A stretch of DNA of 64,000 nt, from assembly GCF_002217755.1 (NCBI RefSeq), contig NZ_BCFL01000016.1:124001-188000 (forward strand), read 5' to 3'. The notes under the pieces were generated by a model. That model saw only the letters and a program-made list of their open reading frames with translations. It did not search any database and had not been told where the DNA came from. The position numbers were made by a program, and so were the translations under genes. The first letter of the stretch is position 1. Each line of letters opens with the position of its first letter. This stretch comes from Streptomyces hyaluromycini (GTDB taxonomy: Bacteria; Actinomycetota; Actinomycetes; Streptomycetales; Streptomycetaceae). Below, piece by piece: positions 56,901 through 64,000 of the stretch.

Positions 56901-57648
56901 CGGCCTCGTCGGCGACCTCGGTCTGGAGTGCCTGGCGGAGTCGTACGAGGTCGTCGGCGAGGAGGCGCAGGCGGGCGTCGCGGAGGTCCGCCTGGATGAC
57001 GGCGGCCCGGCGGGCGACCGCGGCCTGCCGGCCGAGGGGCTTGAGCTGGCGGCGGAGTTCGTCGGTCAGGTCCTGCACGCGCGCGAGGTTGGCCTGCATC
57101 GCGTCCAGCTTGCGCAGCGCCTTCTCCTTGCGCTTGCGGTGCTTGAGGACGCCGGCCGCCTCCTCGATGAAGGCGCGGCGGCCCATCGGGTCCGCGTGCA
57201 GGACGGAGTCGAGCTGGCCCTGGCCGACGATGACGTGCATCTCACGGCCGATGCCGGAGTCGGAGAGGAGTTCCTGGATGTCCAGGAGGCGGCAGGTGTC
57301 GCCGTTGATCTGGTACTCGCTGCCGCCGTTGCGGAACATGATCCGCGTGATGGTGACCTCGGCGTACTCGATGGGCAGGGCGCCGTCGGAGTTGTCGATG
57401 GTCAGGGACACCTCGGCGCGGCCCAGCGGGGGGCGGCCGGTGGTGCCGGCGAAGATGACGTCCTCCATCTTGCCGCCGCGCAGCGACTTGGCGCTGTGTT
57501 CGCCCATGACCCAGGTGAGCGCGTCCACGACATTGGACTTGCCCGAGCCGTTCGGACCGACGACACACGTGATCCCCGGCTCGAACCGGAGCGTGGTCGC
57601 CGAGGCGAACGACTTGAACCCGCGGAGGGTCAGGGCCTTGAGGTGCAC
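53950..57648 (-). CDS. smc: Chromosome segregation protein SMC with a repeat-derived hinge insert
   Basis: 1232 aa, somewhat longer than the roughly 1190 usual for Streptomyces. N-terminal Walker A GPNGSGKSNVVDAL, long coiled coils, a hinge (about 510-690), and C-terminal LLSGGERSLTAVAM and FYVMDEVEAALDD. It organises and segregates chromosomes with ScpA/B. At about residues 580-622 the hinge region carries two copies of PHRGAGNGATSHDGAA, encoded by exact 52-bp DNA repeats of a type otherwise found between genes. The frame stays open, so the protein is probably functional. Confidence 0.95.
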   Translation of the reverse strand: MHLKALTLRGFKSFASATTLRFEPGITCVVGPNGSGKSNVVDALTWVMGEHSAKSLRGGKMEDVIFAGTTGRPPLGRAEVSLTIDNSDGALPIEYAEVTITRIMFRNGGSEYQINGDTCRLLDIQELLSDSGIGREMHVIVGQGQLDSVLHADPMGRRAFIEEAAGVLKHRKRKEKALRKLDAMQANLARVQDLTDELRRQLKPLGRQAAVARRAAVIQADLRDARLRLLADDLVRLRQALQTEVADEAALKERKEAAEQELKKALQREALLEDEVRQLTPRLQRAQQTWYELSQLAERVRGTISLADARVKSATSTPPEERRGRDPEDMEREAHRIREQEAELEASLEAAQHALDDTVAHRAELERELAVEERRLKDVARSIADRRESLARLNGQVGAARSRAASAQAEIDRLAAARDEAQERAVSAQEEYEALKAEVDGLDAGDEELAAQHDRAKHRLAEAEAALTAAREAVTAVERKRAATQARHEALALGLRRKDGTGILLGARDRLTGILGPAAELLTVTPGHEVALAAAFGTAADAIAVTTPSSAADAIRLLRKQDGGRAALLLAGAPEAPLPEAPHRGAGNGATSHDGAAQEESADSAAPHRGAGNGATSHDGAALDRRPFTAPPSGHLAADLVRGPADLMPAVRRLLHGIVVVDTLEAAEDLVYRHPHLTAVTAEGDLLGAHFAHGGSAGAPSLLEVQASVDEAAAELEELAVRCEELSEAQESAQAHRKECAALVEELGERRRAADREKSAVAQQLGRLAGQARGAAGEAERSTAAAARAQDSLDKALEEVEILAERLAVAEEMPVEEEPDTSARDRLAADGANARQTEMEARLQVRTHEERVKGLAGRADSLDRAARAERDARARAEQRRARLRHEAEVAEAVAAGARQLLAHVEVSVRRAEQERAAAEAAKARREQELTAARTTGRDLKAELDKLTDSVHRGEVLGAEKRLRIEQLEAKALEELGVEPAGLVEEYGPHQPVPPSPPAEGEVLPDDPEHPRNQPKSFHRAEQERRLKAAERAYQQLGKVNPLALEEFAALEERHKFLSEQLEDLKKTRADLLQVVKEVDERVEQVFAEAYRDTAREFEGVFSRLFPGGEGRLILTDPDNMLTTGVDVEARPPGKKVKRLSLLSGGERSLTAVAMLVSIFKARPSPFYVMDEVEAALDDTNLQRLIRIMQELQESSQLIVITHQKRTMEVADALYGVSMQGDGVSKVISQRLR
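55783..55909 (-). repeat. Two exact 52-bp dispersed-repeat copies inside smc
   Basis: Identical copies at 55783-55834 and 55858-55909 (period 75 bp, 25 codons) contain GTCGTGGCTGGTCGCGCCG and GCGCCCCTATGGGGCGCT. They match the intergenic repeat at 53.87 kb and module A elsewhere. Confidence 0.95.
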
Positions 57649-57799
57649 GCCGCCGGACTCTACCCGGCGCCGCTACCGCACTCCACGACCCCTCGCAACC
57701 TCGCGGTTTCGCGCATGAACATGCAGGGCACACCAGACGTTAAAGAAGGTGAAAGGATGCGCGGGGCTGGACCGGGGCGGGAACGGGTGCGCAAGAAAG

Positions 57800-57821
57800 A
57801 AGGGACGCCGGGGCGTCCCTT
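57800..57821 (-). terminator. Terminator after the small coiled-coil gene
   Basis: Perfect 10-bp stem AAGGGACGCC / GGCGTCCCTT with a 2-nt loop, followed on the minus strand by CTTTCTTG. Confidence 0.8.
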
Positions 57822-57895
57822 GCAAATCTTGACAATTTAAGCGGTTGAAAGGGCTGCCCAACCGCCGCATGTGCTGTTGTGGAGCGATGCAGCGA

Positions 57896-58099
57896 TCAGG
57901 TGAGCGCAGGCTCCGCCTGGTGTGCGTCGATGCTCTCCATGATCCTGTCGGGAGAAGCGGCAGCCGTCAGCTCGTCGTTCTCGGCCTGGATCCGTACAAG
58001 CTCGGATTCGAGGTCCTGGACTCGCTGCTGGAGCCGTCGCATCTCGGCGAGGAGTCGCGGGTCGGAGCCGCCGACGTAACCGAGAAGCGCCTTTGCCAT
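57896..58099 (-). CDS. Small conserved coiled-coil protein
   Basis: 67 aa: MAKALLGYVGGSDPRLLAEM followed by a leucine-rich heptad helix (RRLQQRVQDLESELVRIQAENDEL) and an acidic end. ATG 58099 has GGAGGA upstream. The sequence looks conserved in Streptomyces beside the acylphosphatase gene. It has no enzyme motif and probably forms a dimeric coiled coil. Its long structured leader (58.1-58.25 kb) suggests post-transcriptional control. Function unknown. Confidence 0.85.
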   Translation of the reverse strand: MAKALLGYVGGSDPRLLAEMRRLQQRVQDLESELVRIQAENDELTAAASPDRIMESIDAHQAEPALT

Positions 58100-58482
58100 G
58101 ATGGATGGTCCTCCACACTGAGTGACCGACCGAAGCGGTGTGGGTCGTGAGGGATTCGCACCCGCGGTGCTTGACACATCCGAGTGTTTCTCGACTGTTG
58201 CGCCATGCCAAACAGCTAAGGTGCGCGGGGCTTTCAGCGTCTCACCAAAAAGTTTGACGGTCAACACGATCACGCCCTGTATTGGCGGGCGAACCCGCGA
58301 TCGGGCGACCCTGGACGGGCGGCGCTGCGACTCCTGCGGGGCCCTCAGGGCGTGGCGATCATCTGTAAGTGCGGAGCCTGCCACGACACGCGGTTCTTGG
58401 CAACCACCAGGCCATTTCTGCTCGGGGCACATGCCGGTGGCAGATCACTCCGCTTCCGCCTGCGTCGCTTTACAGAGCGGGC
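58100..58482 (-). other. Gap with structured, tRNA-like leader
   Basis: 383 nt between acylphosphatase and the small coiled-coil gene. On the minus strand, 58130-58225 folds into successive hairpins: CTGTT...AACAG, CGAG-AAACA-CTCG, a T-arm-like GGGTGCGAATCCC, and ACCG-CTT-CGGT enclosed by CACAC/GTGTG. No acceptor stem or normal anticodon loop is present. The rest (58260-58480) shows no feature I recognise. Confidence 0.45.
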
Positions 58483-58764
58483 TCAGCGGATGGCGAAGCC
58501 GTCGTAGCCGCCCCTGGGTGTGTCCCAGATCTCGGTGACACCCTCCACCCGCCCGGGCGTGTCATCGCCCTGGAGCCAGTCGAGCAGTCCTTCGCAGCCC
58601 GTCCGGGAGCCCTCCGCGACCACCTGGACGCGGCCGTCGCCCAAATTGAGAGCAAAACCACTCAGGCCCCCGATCTCCAGCGCCTTGGCCCGCGTGAACC
58701 AGCGGAAACCCACGCCCTGCACACGTCCACGGACCCAGGCGACCAGTCGCACATCCTCGCTCAT
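58483..58764 (-). CDS. Acylphosphatase
   Basis: 93 aa, standard size. The catalytic arginine is in [12 protein letters not shown] and the asparagine in [13 protein letters not shown]. It hydrolyses acyl phosphates such as carbamoyl or 1,3-bisphosphoglyceryl phosphate. ATG 58764. Divergent from the CAP protein gene, with a perfect palindrome between them. Confidence 0.96.
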   Translation of the reverse strand: MSEDVRLVAWVRGRVQGVGFRWFTRAKALEIGGLSGFALNLGDGRVQVVAEGSRTGCEGLLDWLQGDDTPGRVEGVTEIWDTPRGGYDGFAIR

Positions 58765-58853
58765 GGGTGCAACCTAACCGGCCAATGTCCCTCGGGACAC
58801 TTCCTCCTCCGGCGGCATGGGGTACCGTCCCCACCCAACGAATCTCATATGAA

Positions 58854-58873
58854 ACTCACTCGATCGAGTGAGT
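58854..58873. promoter_or_regulatory. Perfect 20-bp palindrome between divergent genes
   Basis: ACTCACTCGA/TCGAGTGAGT, a perfect dyad of the type bound by TetR-family dimers, 90 nt upstream of the acylphosphatase start and 81 nt upstream of the CAP-protein start. No regulator gene for it lies beside it. Confidence 0.7.
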
Positions 58874-58953
58874 CTGGTTGACCAGAAGGAGTCGCTGGCC
58901 ACACCGGCCCCTGGTCGACCCCGACCGCGAGGACGAGGGAAGAGGGCAAGGAC

Positions 58954-60093
58954 ATGGGACGCCACCGACGCCACGCCGCCGGCCGCGCCGCCACGGGCCG
59001 CGCCACGGGGGTCACGGAACACGACGGCTCACACCCGGGCGGCCACGACCCGCAGGACTCGTACGCGGGCCTCCGCTACGGCACGGGCACGGCCGCCTAC
59101 CTGCGCCAGGAGGAGTACGCCGACACCAACGCGCGCAGCTCGGCCTACCTGTTCGCCACCGAGGACGACTACGCCCGCTTCATGAACACCGCCGACTTCC
59201 CGGCCGAGGAGTTCGCCCCGGCCGGCGGCTCCTCCTCGGGCGGCGGGCACCGGCGCCGGAAGAAGTCGGGGCGGCCCGTGGCCACCGGGCTGCTCGGGGT
59301 CTCCGCCGCGGTCGCCATCGGTACGGTCGCGGTGGCCGCCGGCGTGGTGCCGGGCCTGGAGAACTACAAGCTCGGCGGCAACAGCAGCACGACCGGCGGC
59401 GAGCGGGTGCAGGCCGACGGCGCGCCCAGCAATACGGCCGCCGAGCAGGGCGGCACCTCCGGCAGCGCCGAGAGCCGCGGCACCGGCTCCTCGACCAGCC
59501 GGGACACCCAGCGCTCCGCCTCGCCGACCCCGACGGCGTCCGCCTCGAAGTCCGCCTCCGCATCCGCGTCGGCCTCCGCGTCGCCCACCCCGACGAAGAC
59601 GGCGACCGAGAAGCCGACGCCCACCGCCACGCCGTCCAAGCAGGCGACGGCCACCCCGAGCAAGACGGCCACGAAGGCGCCGGCGAAGACCGCCGCGCCG
59701 ATCACCTCCTCCCAGGAGGCCGTCGTCGAGGCCGAGGTGCTGCAGCTGGTGAACGAGGAGCGGGCCAAGGTCGGCTGCAGCGCGCTGTCGGCGAACTCCT
59801 CGCTGACCAAGCTGGCCGAGGCGTTCAGCGACGACATGGCCGCGCGGGACTTCTTCGACCACACCGACCCGGACGGCAAGACGCCGTGGGACCGGGCCGC
59901 GGCGGCCGGCATATCCACCCTCGGCGGCGAGAACATAGCCCGTGGCCAGGCCACCGCCCAGGCCGTCATGGACGCCTGGATGAACAGCGAGGGCCACCGC
60001 GCCAACATCCTGAACTGCGACTTCAAGACCCTCGGGGTCGGGGTGCACTTCGGCGAGGGCGGGCCGTGGTGGACGCAGGACTTCGGCTACTAG
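58954..60093 (+). CDS. Membrane-anchored or secreted CAP (SCP/PR-1) domain protein
   Basis: 379 aa. A cytoplasmic N-terminal tail of about 110 residues ends in RRRKKSGR, followed by one hydrophobic helix (VATGLLGVSAAVAIGTVAVAAGVV). A Ser/Thr/Pro/Ala/Lys-rich linker of about 120 residues comes next, then a CAP domain: LVNEERAKVGCSALSANSSL, DFFDHTDPDGKTPWDRAA, GGENIARGQ and WMNSEGHRANILN. CAP proteins are extracellular with varied roles. ATG 58954 with GCAAGG upstream. Confidence 0.92.
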   Translation: MGRHRRHAAGRAATGRATGVTEHDGSHPGGHDPQDSYAGLRYGTGTAAYLRQEEYADTNARSSAYLFATEDDYARFMNTADFPAEEFAPAGGSSSGGGHRRRKKSGRPVATGLLGVSAAVAIGTVAVAAGVVPGLENYKLGGNSSTTGGERVQADGAPSNTAAEQGGTSGSAESRGTGSSTSRDTQRSASPTPTASASKSASASASASASPTPTKTATEKPTPTATPSKQATATPSKTATKAPAKTAAPITSSQEAVVEAEVLQLVNEERAKVGCSALSANSSLTKLAEAFSDDMAARDFFDHTDPDGKTPWDRAAAAGISTLGGENIARGQATAQAVMDAWMNSEGHRANILNCDFKTLGVGVHFGEGGPWWTQDFGY

Positions 60094-60118
60094 TCGTACC
60101 GGCCGCCGGTCGAGTGCA

Positions 60119-60153
60119 CTAACCAATAGTTAGCGCACCCTGTCGGTTAGCGC
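60119..60153 (+). promoter_or_regulatory. Repeats upstream of the HxlR gene
   Basis: Inverted repeat CTAAC-n5-GTTAG (60119-60133) overlaps a direct repeat of GTTAGCGC at 60129-60136 and 60146-60153 (17-bp spacing). It lies 23-57 nt before the hxlR start, a likely autoregulatory operator. Confidence 0.5.
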
Positions 60154-60175
60154 TGTGCTCCCGTACGCTTGACGT

Positions 60176-60577
60176 ATGACCCTCACCCAGGACAGCGTCG
60201 CGGAGCCGCTGCCTCCGTACGACGTCTTCGCTCGGGCCTGTCCCTCGCGCACCACCCTTGAGCACGTGATGGGCCGCTGGGGCGGGCTCACGCTGAGCGC
60301 GCTGTACGAGGGGCCGTTCCGGTTCAACGAGCTGCGCCGGCGCGTGGACGGCGTCAGCGAGAAGATGCTCTCCCAGACGCTCCAGGCCCTGGAGCGCGAC
60401 GGCCTCGTGCACCGCGAGGCGCAGCCGACCAACCCGCCGCGCGTCGACTACGAACTCACCCCGCTCGGCCGCGGGGTCGCCGAACACCTGCTGGCCGTCG
60501 TCCACTTCGTGGAGAGCCGGATGGACGAGGTGCTGGCCGCCCGCGAGCGCTACGACGACTCGCGCGGCGCCCGCTGA
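60176..60577 (+). CDS. HxlR family winged-helix regulator
   Basis: 133 aa. HxlR core: [53 protein letters not shown] and [10 protein letters not shown]. An early cysteine (RACPSR) could act as a redox or electrophile sensor as in some HxlR members. It overlaps the end of mutM by 28 nt tail-to-tail. Target unknown; no divergent enzyme gene. Confidence 0.92.
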   Translation: MTLTQDSVAEPLPPYDVFARACPSRTTLEHVMGRWGGLTLSALYEGPFRFNELRRRVDGVSEKMLSQTLQALERDGLVHREAQPTNPPRVDYELTPLGRGVAEHLLAVVHFVESRMDEVLAARERYDDSRGAR

Positions 60578-61434
60578 CACTTCGGGCAGAAGTAGCTGGA
60601 CCGGTTCATCCAGGGCCGCCTGCGCATCGGCGTACCGCATCGCCGGCAGGGCAGCCCTTCCCTGCCGTAGGCGTCCAGCGAGCGGTCGAAGTACCCCGAC
60701 TCGCCGTTGACGTTGACGTACAGGCTGTCGAAGCTGGTGCCGCCGACGGCCAGGGCCGCGTTCATCACGTCCCGTACATGGCCGAGGAGTTCGGCGGTGC
60801 GCGGGCGGGTGAAGCCGGCGGTCGGCCGCTCGTAGTGGATGCGGGCGCGCCAGAGGGCCTCGTCCGCGTAGATGTTGCCGACTCCGCTGATCAGCGACTG
60901 GTCGAGCAGCGCCCTCTTGATGGTGGACCGCTTGCGGCGCAGCGCCTGGTGGAAGGCCTCGTCGTCGAACAGCGCGTCGAGGGGGTCACGGGCGATGTGC
61001 GCGATGACGTCGGGCAGCCCGTCGGGGGTGTTGTCGTGCAACGACAGTCCGCCGAAGGTGCGTTGGTCGACGAAGCGCAGTTCGGTGGCGCCCGCCGCGG
61101 CAGCGGCTGATGTCAGCGTGTCGGCGAATCCGACGCGGATTCTGAGGTGCTTCTCGTCCGGTGCCGCGTGCGGCTGCACCAGCAGCTGGCCGCTCATGCC
61201 GAGGTGGGCGAGGACCGACTGGCCCGTGTCCTCCAGCGGCAGCCACAGGTACTTGCCGCGCCGGCTCGGGGTGCCGATGCGGTGGCCCTTGAGCCGGTGC
61301 GTGAAGTCGTCGGCGCCGGCGAGGTGCCGTCGTACGGCACGCGGGTGCAGGACCTCGGCCTCGGCCACGACGCGATGGGCGACCCACCGCTCCAGGCCGC
61401 GCCGTACGACCTCCACCTCGGGCAATTCAGGCAT
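60550..61434 (-). CDS. mutM: Formamidopyrimidine-DNA glycosylase
   Basis: 294 aa. The N-terminal [10 protein letters not shown] provides catalytic Pro1 and Glu2 after Met removal. A zinc finger [20 protein letters not shown] followed by CPKC is at the C-terminus. It removes oxidised purines such as 8-oxoG and nicks the strand. Usual neighbour of rnc in actinobacteria. Confidence 0.96.
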   Translation of the reverse strand: MPELPEVEVVRRGLERWVAHRVVAEAEVLHPRAVRRHLAGADDFTHRLKGHRIGTPSRRGKYLWLPLEDTGQSVLAHLGMSGQLLVQPHAAPDEKHLRIRVGFADTLTSAAAAAGATELRFVDQRTFGGLSLHDNTPDGLPDVIAHIARDPLDALFDDEAFHQALRRKRSTIKRALLDQSLISGVGNIYADEALWRARIHYERPTAGFTRPRTAELLGHVRDVMNAALAVGGTSFDSLYVNVNGESGYFDRSLDAYGREGLPCRRCGTPMRRRPWMNRSSYFCPKCQRAPRESS

Positions 61435-61464
61435 CGGGACTCCCGGGAAGGACCGTGGACGATC

Positions 61465-61501
61465 CGAGCGCCCGCCTCCGTGGAAAGGTGGCGGGCGCTC
61501 G
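61465..61501 (-). terminator. Terminator between rnc and mutM
   Basis: Perfect 12-bp stem CGAGCGCCCGCC / GGCGGGCGCTCG, 15 nt after the rnc stop. Confidence 0.8.
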
Positions 61502-61515
61502 GGCTGCGCTGTTCG

Positions 61516-62358
61516 TCAGGCGGAGGCGGCGGACGACGGCGGGCCGTCGTCCTCCTCGGCTTCGGCCCGGGCCGCCTGTTCGGCTGCCTTGGCCTCGGCG
61601 CGCTCGTCCGCCGCGGCGCGAATCGCGCGCCAGGCGGACTCGGCGGCCTGCTGCTCCGCCTCCTTCTTGCTGCGGCCGGTGCCGGTGCCGTACGAGACGC
61701 CTCCGACGCGGGCGGCAGCAGTGAAGGTCTTCTCGTGATCGGGGCCGGTCTCCGTGACCAGGTACTCGGGCACGCCGAGGCCCTCCGTCGCGGTGAGCTC
61801 CTGGAGACTGGTCTTCCAGTCCAGGCCGGCTCCGAGGTTCGAGGACTTCTCGATCAGCGGGTCGAAGAGCCGGTGCACCAGCTCGGACGCCGAGTCGAGG
61901 CCCTGGTCGAGATAGACCGCGCCGATCACCGCTTCCAGGGTGTCGGCGAGGATGGACGCCTTGTCCCGGCCGCCCGTGCCCTCTTCACCGCGGCCGAGCC
62001 GGATGAAGGAGCCCAGGTCGAGACCCCGGCCCACCTCCGCGAGCGCACGCGAGTTCACCACCGCTGCCCGGAGCTTGGCCAGCTGGCCCTCGGGCAGGTC
62101 GGGGTGGGTGTTGTACAGCGTGTCCGTGACGACGAGGCCGAGGACGGAGTCACCGAGGAACTCCAGCCGCTCGTTCGTCGGCAGGCCGCCGTTCTCGTAT
62201 GCGAAGGAACGGTGGGTCAGCGCACGCACCAGAAGGGCGGACTCGAGCTTGTAGCCGAGCCGCCCTTCCAGAAGCGTGTGGGACGAGGCCGTGCTGTCCG
62301 CCTTCTTCTTGGCGGTTGGGTCCGCCTTGGGCTCTTCGCCCTTCTTGGGACTGGACAC
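61516..62358 (-). CDS. rnc: Ribonuclease III (AbsB in S. coelicolor)
   Basis: 280 aa from GTG 62358 ([13 protein letters not shown]); GTG 62370 is an alternative. The endonuclease domain has [16 protein letters not shown] with the catalytic acids, then [16 protein letters not shown] dsRBD follows ([16 protein letters not shown] to [14 protein letters not shown]) and an acidic Ala-rich tail. It processes rRNA and, in S. coelicolor, controls antibiotic genes globally. Close behind rpmF. Confidence 0.96.
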   Translation of the reverse strand: MSSPKKGEEPKADPTAKKKADSTASSHTLLEGRLGYKLESALLVRALTHRSFAYENGGLPTNERLEFLGDSVLGLVVTDTLYNTHPDLPEGQLAKLRAAVVNSRALAEVGRGLDLGSFIRLGRGEEGTGGRDKASILADTLEAVIGAVYLDQGLDSASELVHRLFDPLIEKSSNLGAGLDWKTSLQELTATEGLGVPEYLVTETGPDHEKTFTAAARVGGVSYGTGTGRSKKEAEQQAAESAWRAIRAAADERAEAKAAEQAARAEAEEDDGPPSSAASA

Positions 62359-62378
62359 AGTGCCTCTCACCTGGCCGC

Positions 62379-62552
62379 TCAGACTTCGAGGACCTGGCGC
62401 TTGTTGTAGGTGCCGCAAGACGGGCACGCGATGTGCTGCTGCTTGGGCTCGTGGCAGCGCTCGCACGCAACCAGGGTGGGGACCGCAGCCTTCCACTGCG
62501 ACCGGCGGTGGCGCGTGTTGCTGCGCGACATCTTCCGCTTCGGAACAGCCAC
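62379..62552 (-). CDS. rpmF: 50S ribosomal protein L32
   Basis: 57 aa from GTG 62552. It reads [20 protein letters not shown], then the zinc ribbon CERCH...[15 protein letters not shown] with all four cysteines present (the zinc-binding C+ form). Lies between the YceD gene (2 nt gap) and rnc (20 nt), the normal order. Confidence 0.96.
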   Translation of the reverse strand: MAVPKRKMSRSNTRHRRSQWKAAVPTLVACERCHEPKQQHIACPSCGTYNKRQVLEV

Positions 62553-62554
62553 GG

Positions 62555-63205
62555 CTACTTCTCCTGCTTCTCGTCGACGCCCGCTTCCGCGTCAGCGCCG
62601 GACATCTCGTCCTTCTCGCCGTCCTTCGTGGAACCGGCGAGTCCCTGCAAAGCCGCCCAACGGATGTCGACGGCGTCATGGTGGTGGTCCGGGTCGTCCG
62701 TGAGCCGCACTCCGCACTCGGAGCACAGGCCCAGGCAGTCGTCCTGGCACACCGGCTGCATCGGCAGTGCGAGCACCACCGCATCACGCAGCACTGGTTC
62801 GAGGTCGAACAGGCCGTCCTCGATGAAGAACCTGTCCTCGTCGTCCTCGGCGTCGTCGCCCGGTTCCGCGATCACGCGGCCCCGGTCGTCGGCGTCAGGG
62901 TACGAGAACAGTTCCTGGAAGTCCGCTTCGAGCTCCTGCTCGACCGGCTCCAGACACCTTACGCACTCCCCCTCGGCCTGTGCACGGGCGGTGCCTGTCA
63001 CAAGCACACCTTCCATGACCGACTCAAGCCGGAGTTCGAGCTCCACCGGGGCGCCTTCCGGCACTCCGATGACCCCCTTGATACCGAAGTCCTGGGGAGC
63101 GTCGATCGTGCGGGTCAGGCGCTGCAGGGCACCTGGACGCCGCCCCAGCTCGTGTGTGTCGAACACGAACGGGTTGCGGTGGTCGAGGCGCGTGTGAGGA
63201 GCCAT
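62555..63205 (-). CDS. YceD/DUF177 family protein
   Basis: 216 aa. The family core is [21 protein letters not shown] and [16 protein letters not shown], upstream of rpmF as in most bacteria. It is implicated in 23S rRNA/50S biogenesis. The acidic C-terminus is variable. Confidence 0.94.
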   Translation of the reverse strand: MAPHTRLDHRNPFVFDTHELGRRPGALQRLTRTIDAPQDFGIKGVIGVPEGAPVELELRLESVMEGVLVTGTARAQAEGECVRCLEPVEQELEADFQELFSYPDADDRGRVIAEPGDDAEDDEDRFFIEDGLFDLEPVLRDAVVLALPMQPVCQDDCLGLCSECGVRLTDDPDHHHDAVDIRWAALQGLAGSTKDGEKDEMSGADAEAGVDEKQEK

Positions 63206-63359
63206 TCCTGCTTTCGATCTTCGAACTCAGAGGGACGCCGTCCTGAGATGCCTCCGGGCAGCGTGGATCGCGGACGTAGACGCGACCGAAGAGCCAGGAT
63301 ACTGGACCTTTCGCTGTCGGCCCAATCCGCCTGCCTCCCGGCCGCCTTCCGCCGGGTTT

Positions 63360-64000
63360 CTACAGGCCCCGGCCCTGTTCGTACGCCCGCAGCTGCTCCG
63401 GCGTGATCATGCCGGTGTCGAAGAGGCTGGTCTCGTCGAGGGCGTACGACTGGTGCTGCTGGTGCTGCTGGTGCTGCTGGGCCGCCGGCTGCTGCTGGGG
63501 GTCGTAGACGGGCTGCTGGCCGGTGTCGTAGCCCTGGTAGGCGGCGGCGTACGGATCAGCCTGCTGGTAGCCGTAGGGGTCCTGCTGGTAGCCGTACGCG
63601 TCCTGCTGGGCGTAGACGGGCTGCTGCTGGGGGTAGCCGTACGGATCCTGCGCCACGGGCTGCTGGTCGTACTGCGGCTGCTGCTGGGGCTGCTCGGCCT
63701 GGGCCGCCTGAGACTGCGACTGCGCCTGCGCCGCCTGGGCGTCCCGGTCGGCGAGGGCCGCGAGATCGGCGAGGTAGTCGGCGTCGCTGGAGTGCTGGAA
63801 GGTCGTGTCGTCGTCGGCGAGGGCGCCGAGGGCGTCGGAGGCGATCCGGCCGTGCAGCTTGGCGCGGCCCTTGCCGACCGCCTCCAGGGTCTTGGCGAGG
63901 ACCGCCTCGAAGGCGCCGAGCTTGACGTCGACGTAGGCGTCGGCGTCCCGGCGCAGGGTCTCCGGGTCGTGGCTGCGCTCGGGGGCGTCCTCGTCCTCGT
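63360..64000 (-). CDS. DivIVA/ATP-synthase-B-like coiled-coil protein (5' end cut off)
   Basis: C-terminal 213 codons of a gene that starts beyond the window. DAYVDVKLGAFEAVLAKTLEAVG is a conserved helical segment of the actinobacterial cell-division-initiation-like protein found next to YceD. The last 110 residues are a Gln/Tyr/Pro-rich low-complexity tail (QDPYGYQQ-type repeats). The stop TAG is at 63362-63360. Probably a cytoplasmic scaffolding protein; function unproven. Confidence 0.75.
   Translation of the reverse strand, partial: EDEDAPERSHDPETLRRDADAYVDVKLGAFEAVLAKTLEAVGKGRAKLHGRIASDALGALADDDTTFQHSSDADYLADLAALADRDAQAAQAQSQSQAAQAEQPQQQPQYDQQPVAQDPYGYPQQQPVYAQQDAYGYQQDPYGYQQADPYAAAYQGYDTGQQPVYDPQQQPAAQQHQQHQQHQSYALDETSLFDTGMITPEQLRAYEQGRGL

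Noticed and set aside
58130..58225. Calling the structured leader a functional tRNA gene
   Set aside because: No acceptor stem pairing, no U33 or normal 7-nt anticodon loop, and the T-loop differs (TGCGAAT).

Overview
The window is a piece of a Streptomyces chromosome. Very high GC with strong third-position GC bias, frequent GTG starts, and a dense run of housekeeping and developmental genes all point that way. The gene order matches, from memory, the conserved Streptomyces core around whiG, rpsB-tsf-pyrH-frr-cdsA, sipWXYZ-rplS-trmD-rimM-rpsP, ffh-glnD-glnK-amtB-nsdA, ftsY and smc-rnc-rpmF. No rRNA, intact tRNA, insertion sequence, prophage or CRISPR array was seen.

Layout. (1) 1-12.4 kb is metabolic: an aldehyde dehydrogenase cut by the window edge, a divergent Lrp/AsnC regulator overlapping a class III aminotransferase (probably amine or polyamine catabolism), an atypical ABC ATPase/permease pair, a VOC protein, a LOG-like protein, a sortase-type LAETG surface protein with a near-consensus promoter, and a three-gene thiamine-type ABC importer behind a TPP riboswitch. 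(2) 12.4-21 kb: rlmN, a VOC protein, a cytochrome P450, then cdsA, frr, pyrH, tsf and rpsB read leftward as a translation/lipid operon. (3) 21-28 kb: a degenerate LytM-like protein, a TetR regulator, whiG, dprA, comM, a YraN protein, a DUF2469 protein and a Nudix hydrolase. (4) 28-34.4 kb: four tandem type I signal peptidases, then rplS, trmD, rimM, a KH protein and rpsP. (5) 34.7-47.6 kb: an HExxH/zinc-ribbon protein, a methyltransferase, a second-type FtsH, ffh, the nitrogen-signalling set glnD-glnK-amtB with a GlnR-like box, nsdA, and an orphan prim-pol-like protein. (6) 47.8-64 kb: ftsY, an NCS1 permease, a flavin monooxygenase-like protein, a GlcP-type sugar porter, smc, a small coiled-coil protein, acylphosphatase, a secreted CAP protein behind a perfect palindrome, an HxlR regulator, mutM, rnc, rpmF, a YceD protein and the end of a DivIVA/coiled-coil-type gene.

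The most unusual structure is not a new gene cluster but a family of short dispersed repeats (core: a GGCTGGTCGCG segment leading into a GCGCCCC...GGGGCGC hairpin). It sits between convergent genes at about 21.9, 36.8 and 47.7 kb, just after smc at 53.9 kb, and as two exact 52-bp copies in frame inside the smc hinge region. A second module of the same element lies in frame inside the ABC permease at 5.1 kb. Other notable items are a probable one-base frameshift that extends sipX through the sipY start, a 134-bp duplication of the end of the flavin-enzyme gene, 10-bp phased repeats ahead of whiG, and a tRNA-like structured leader at 58.2 kb.
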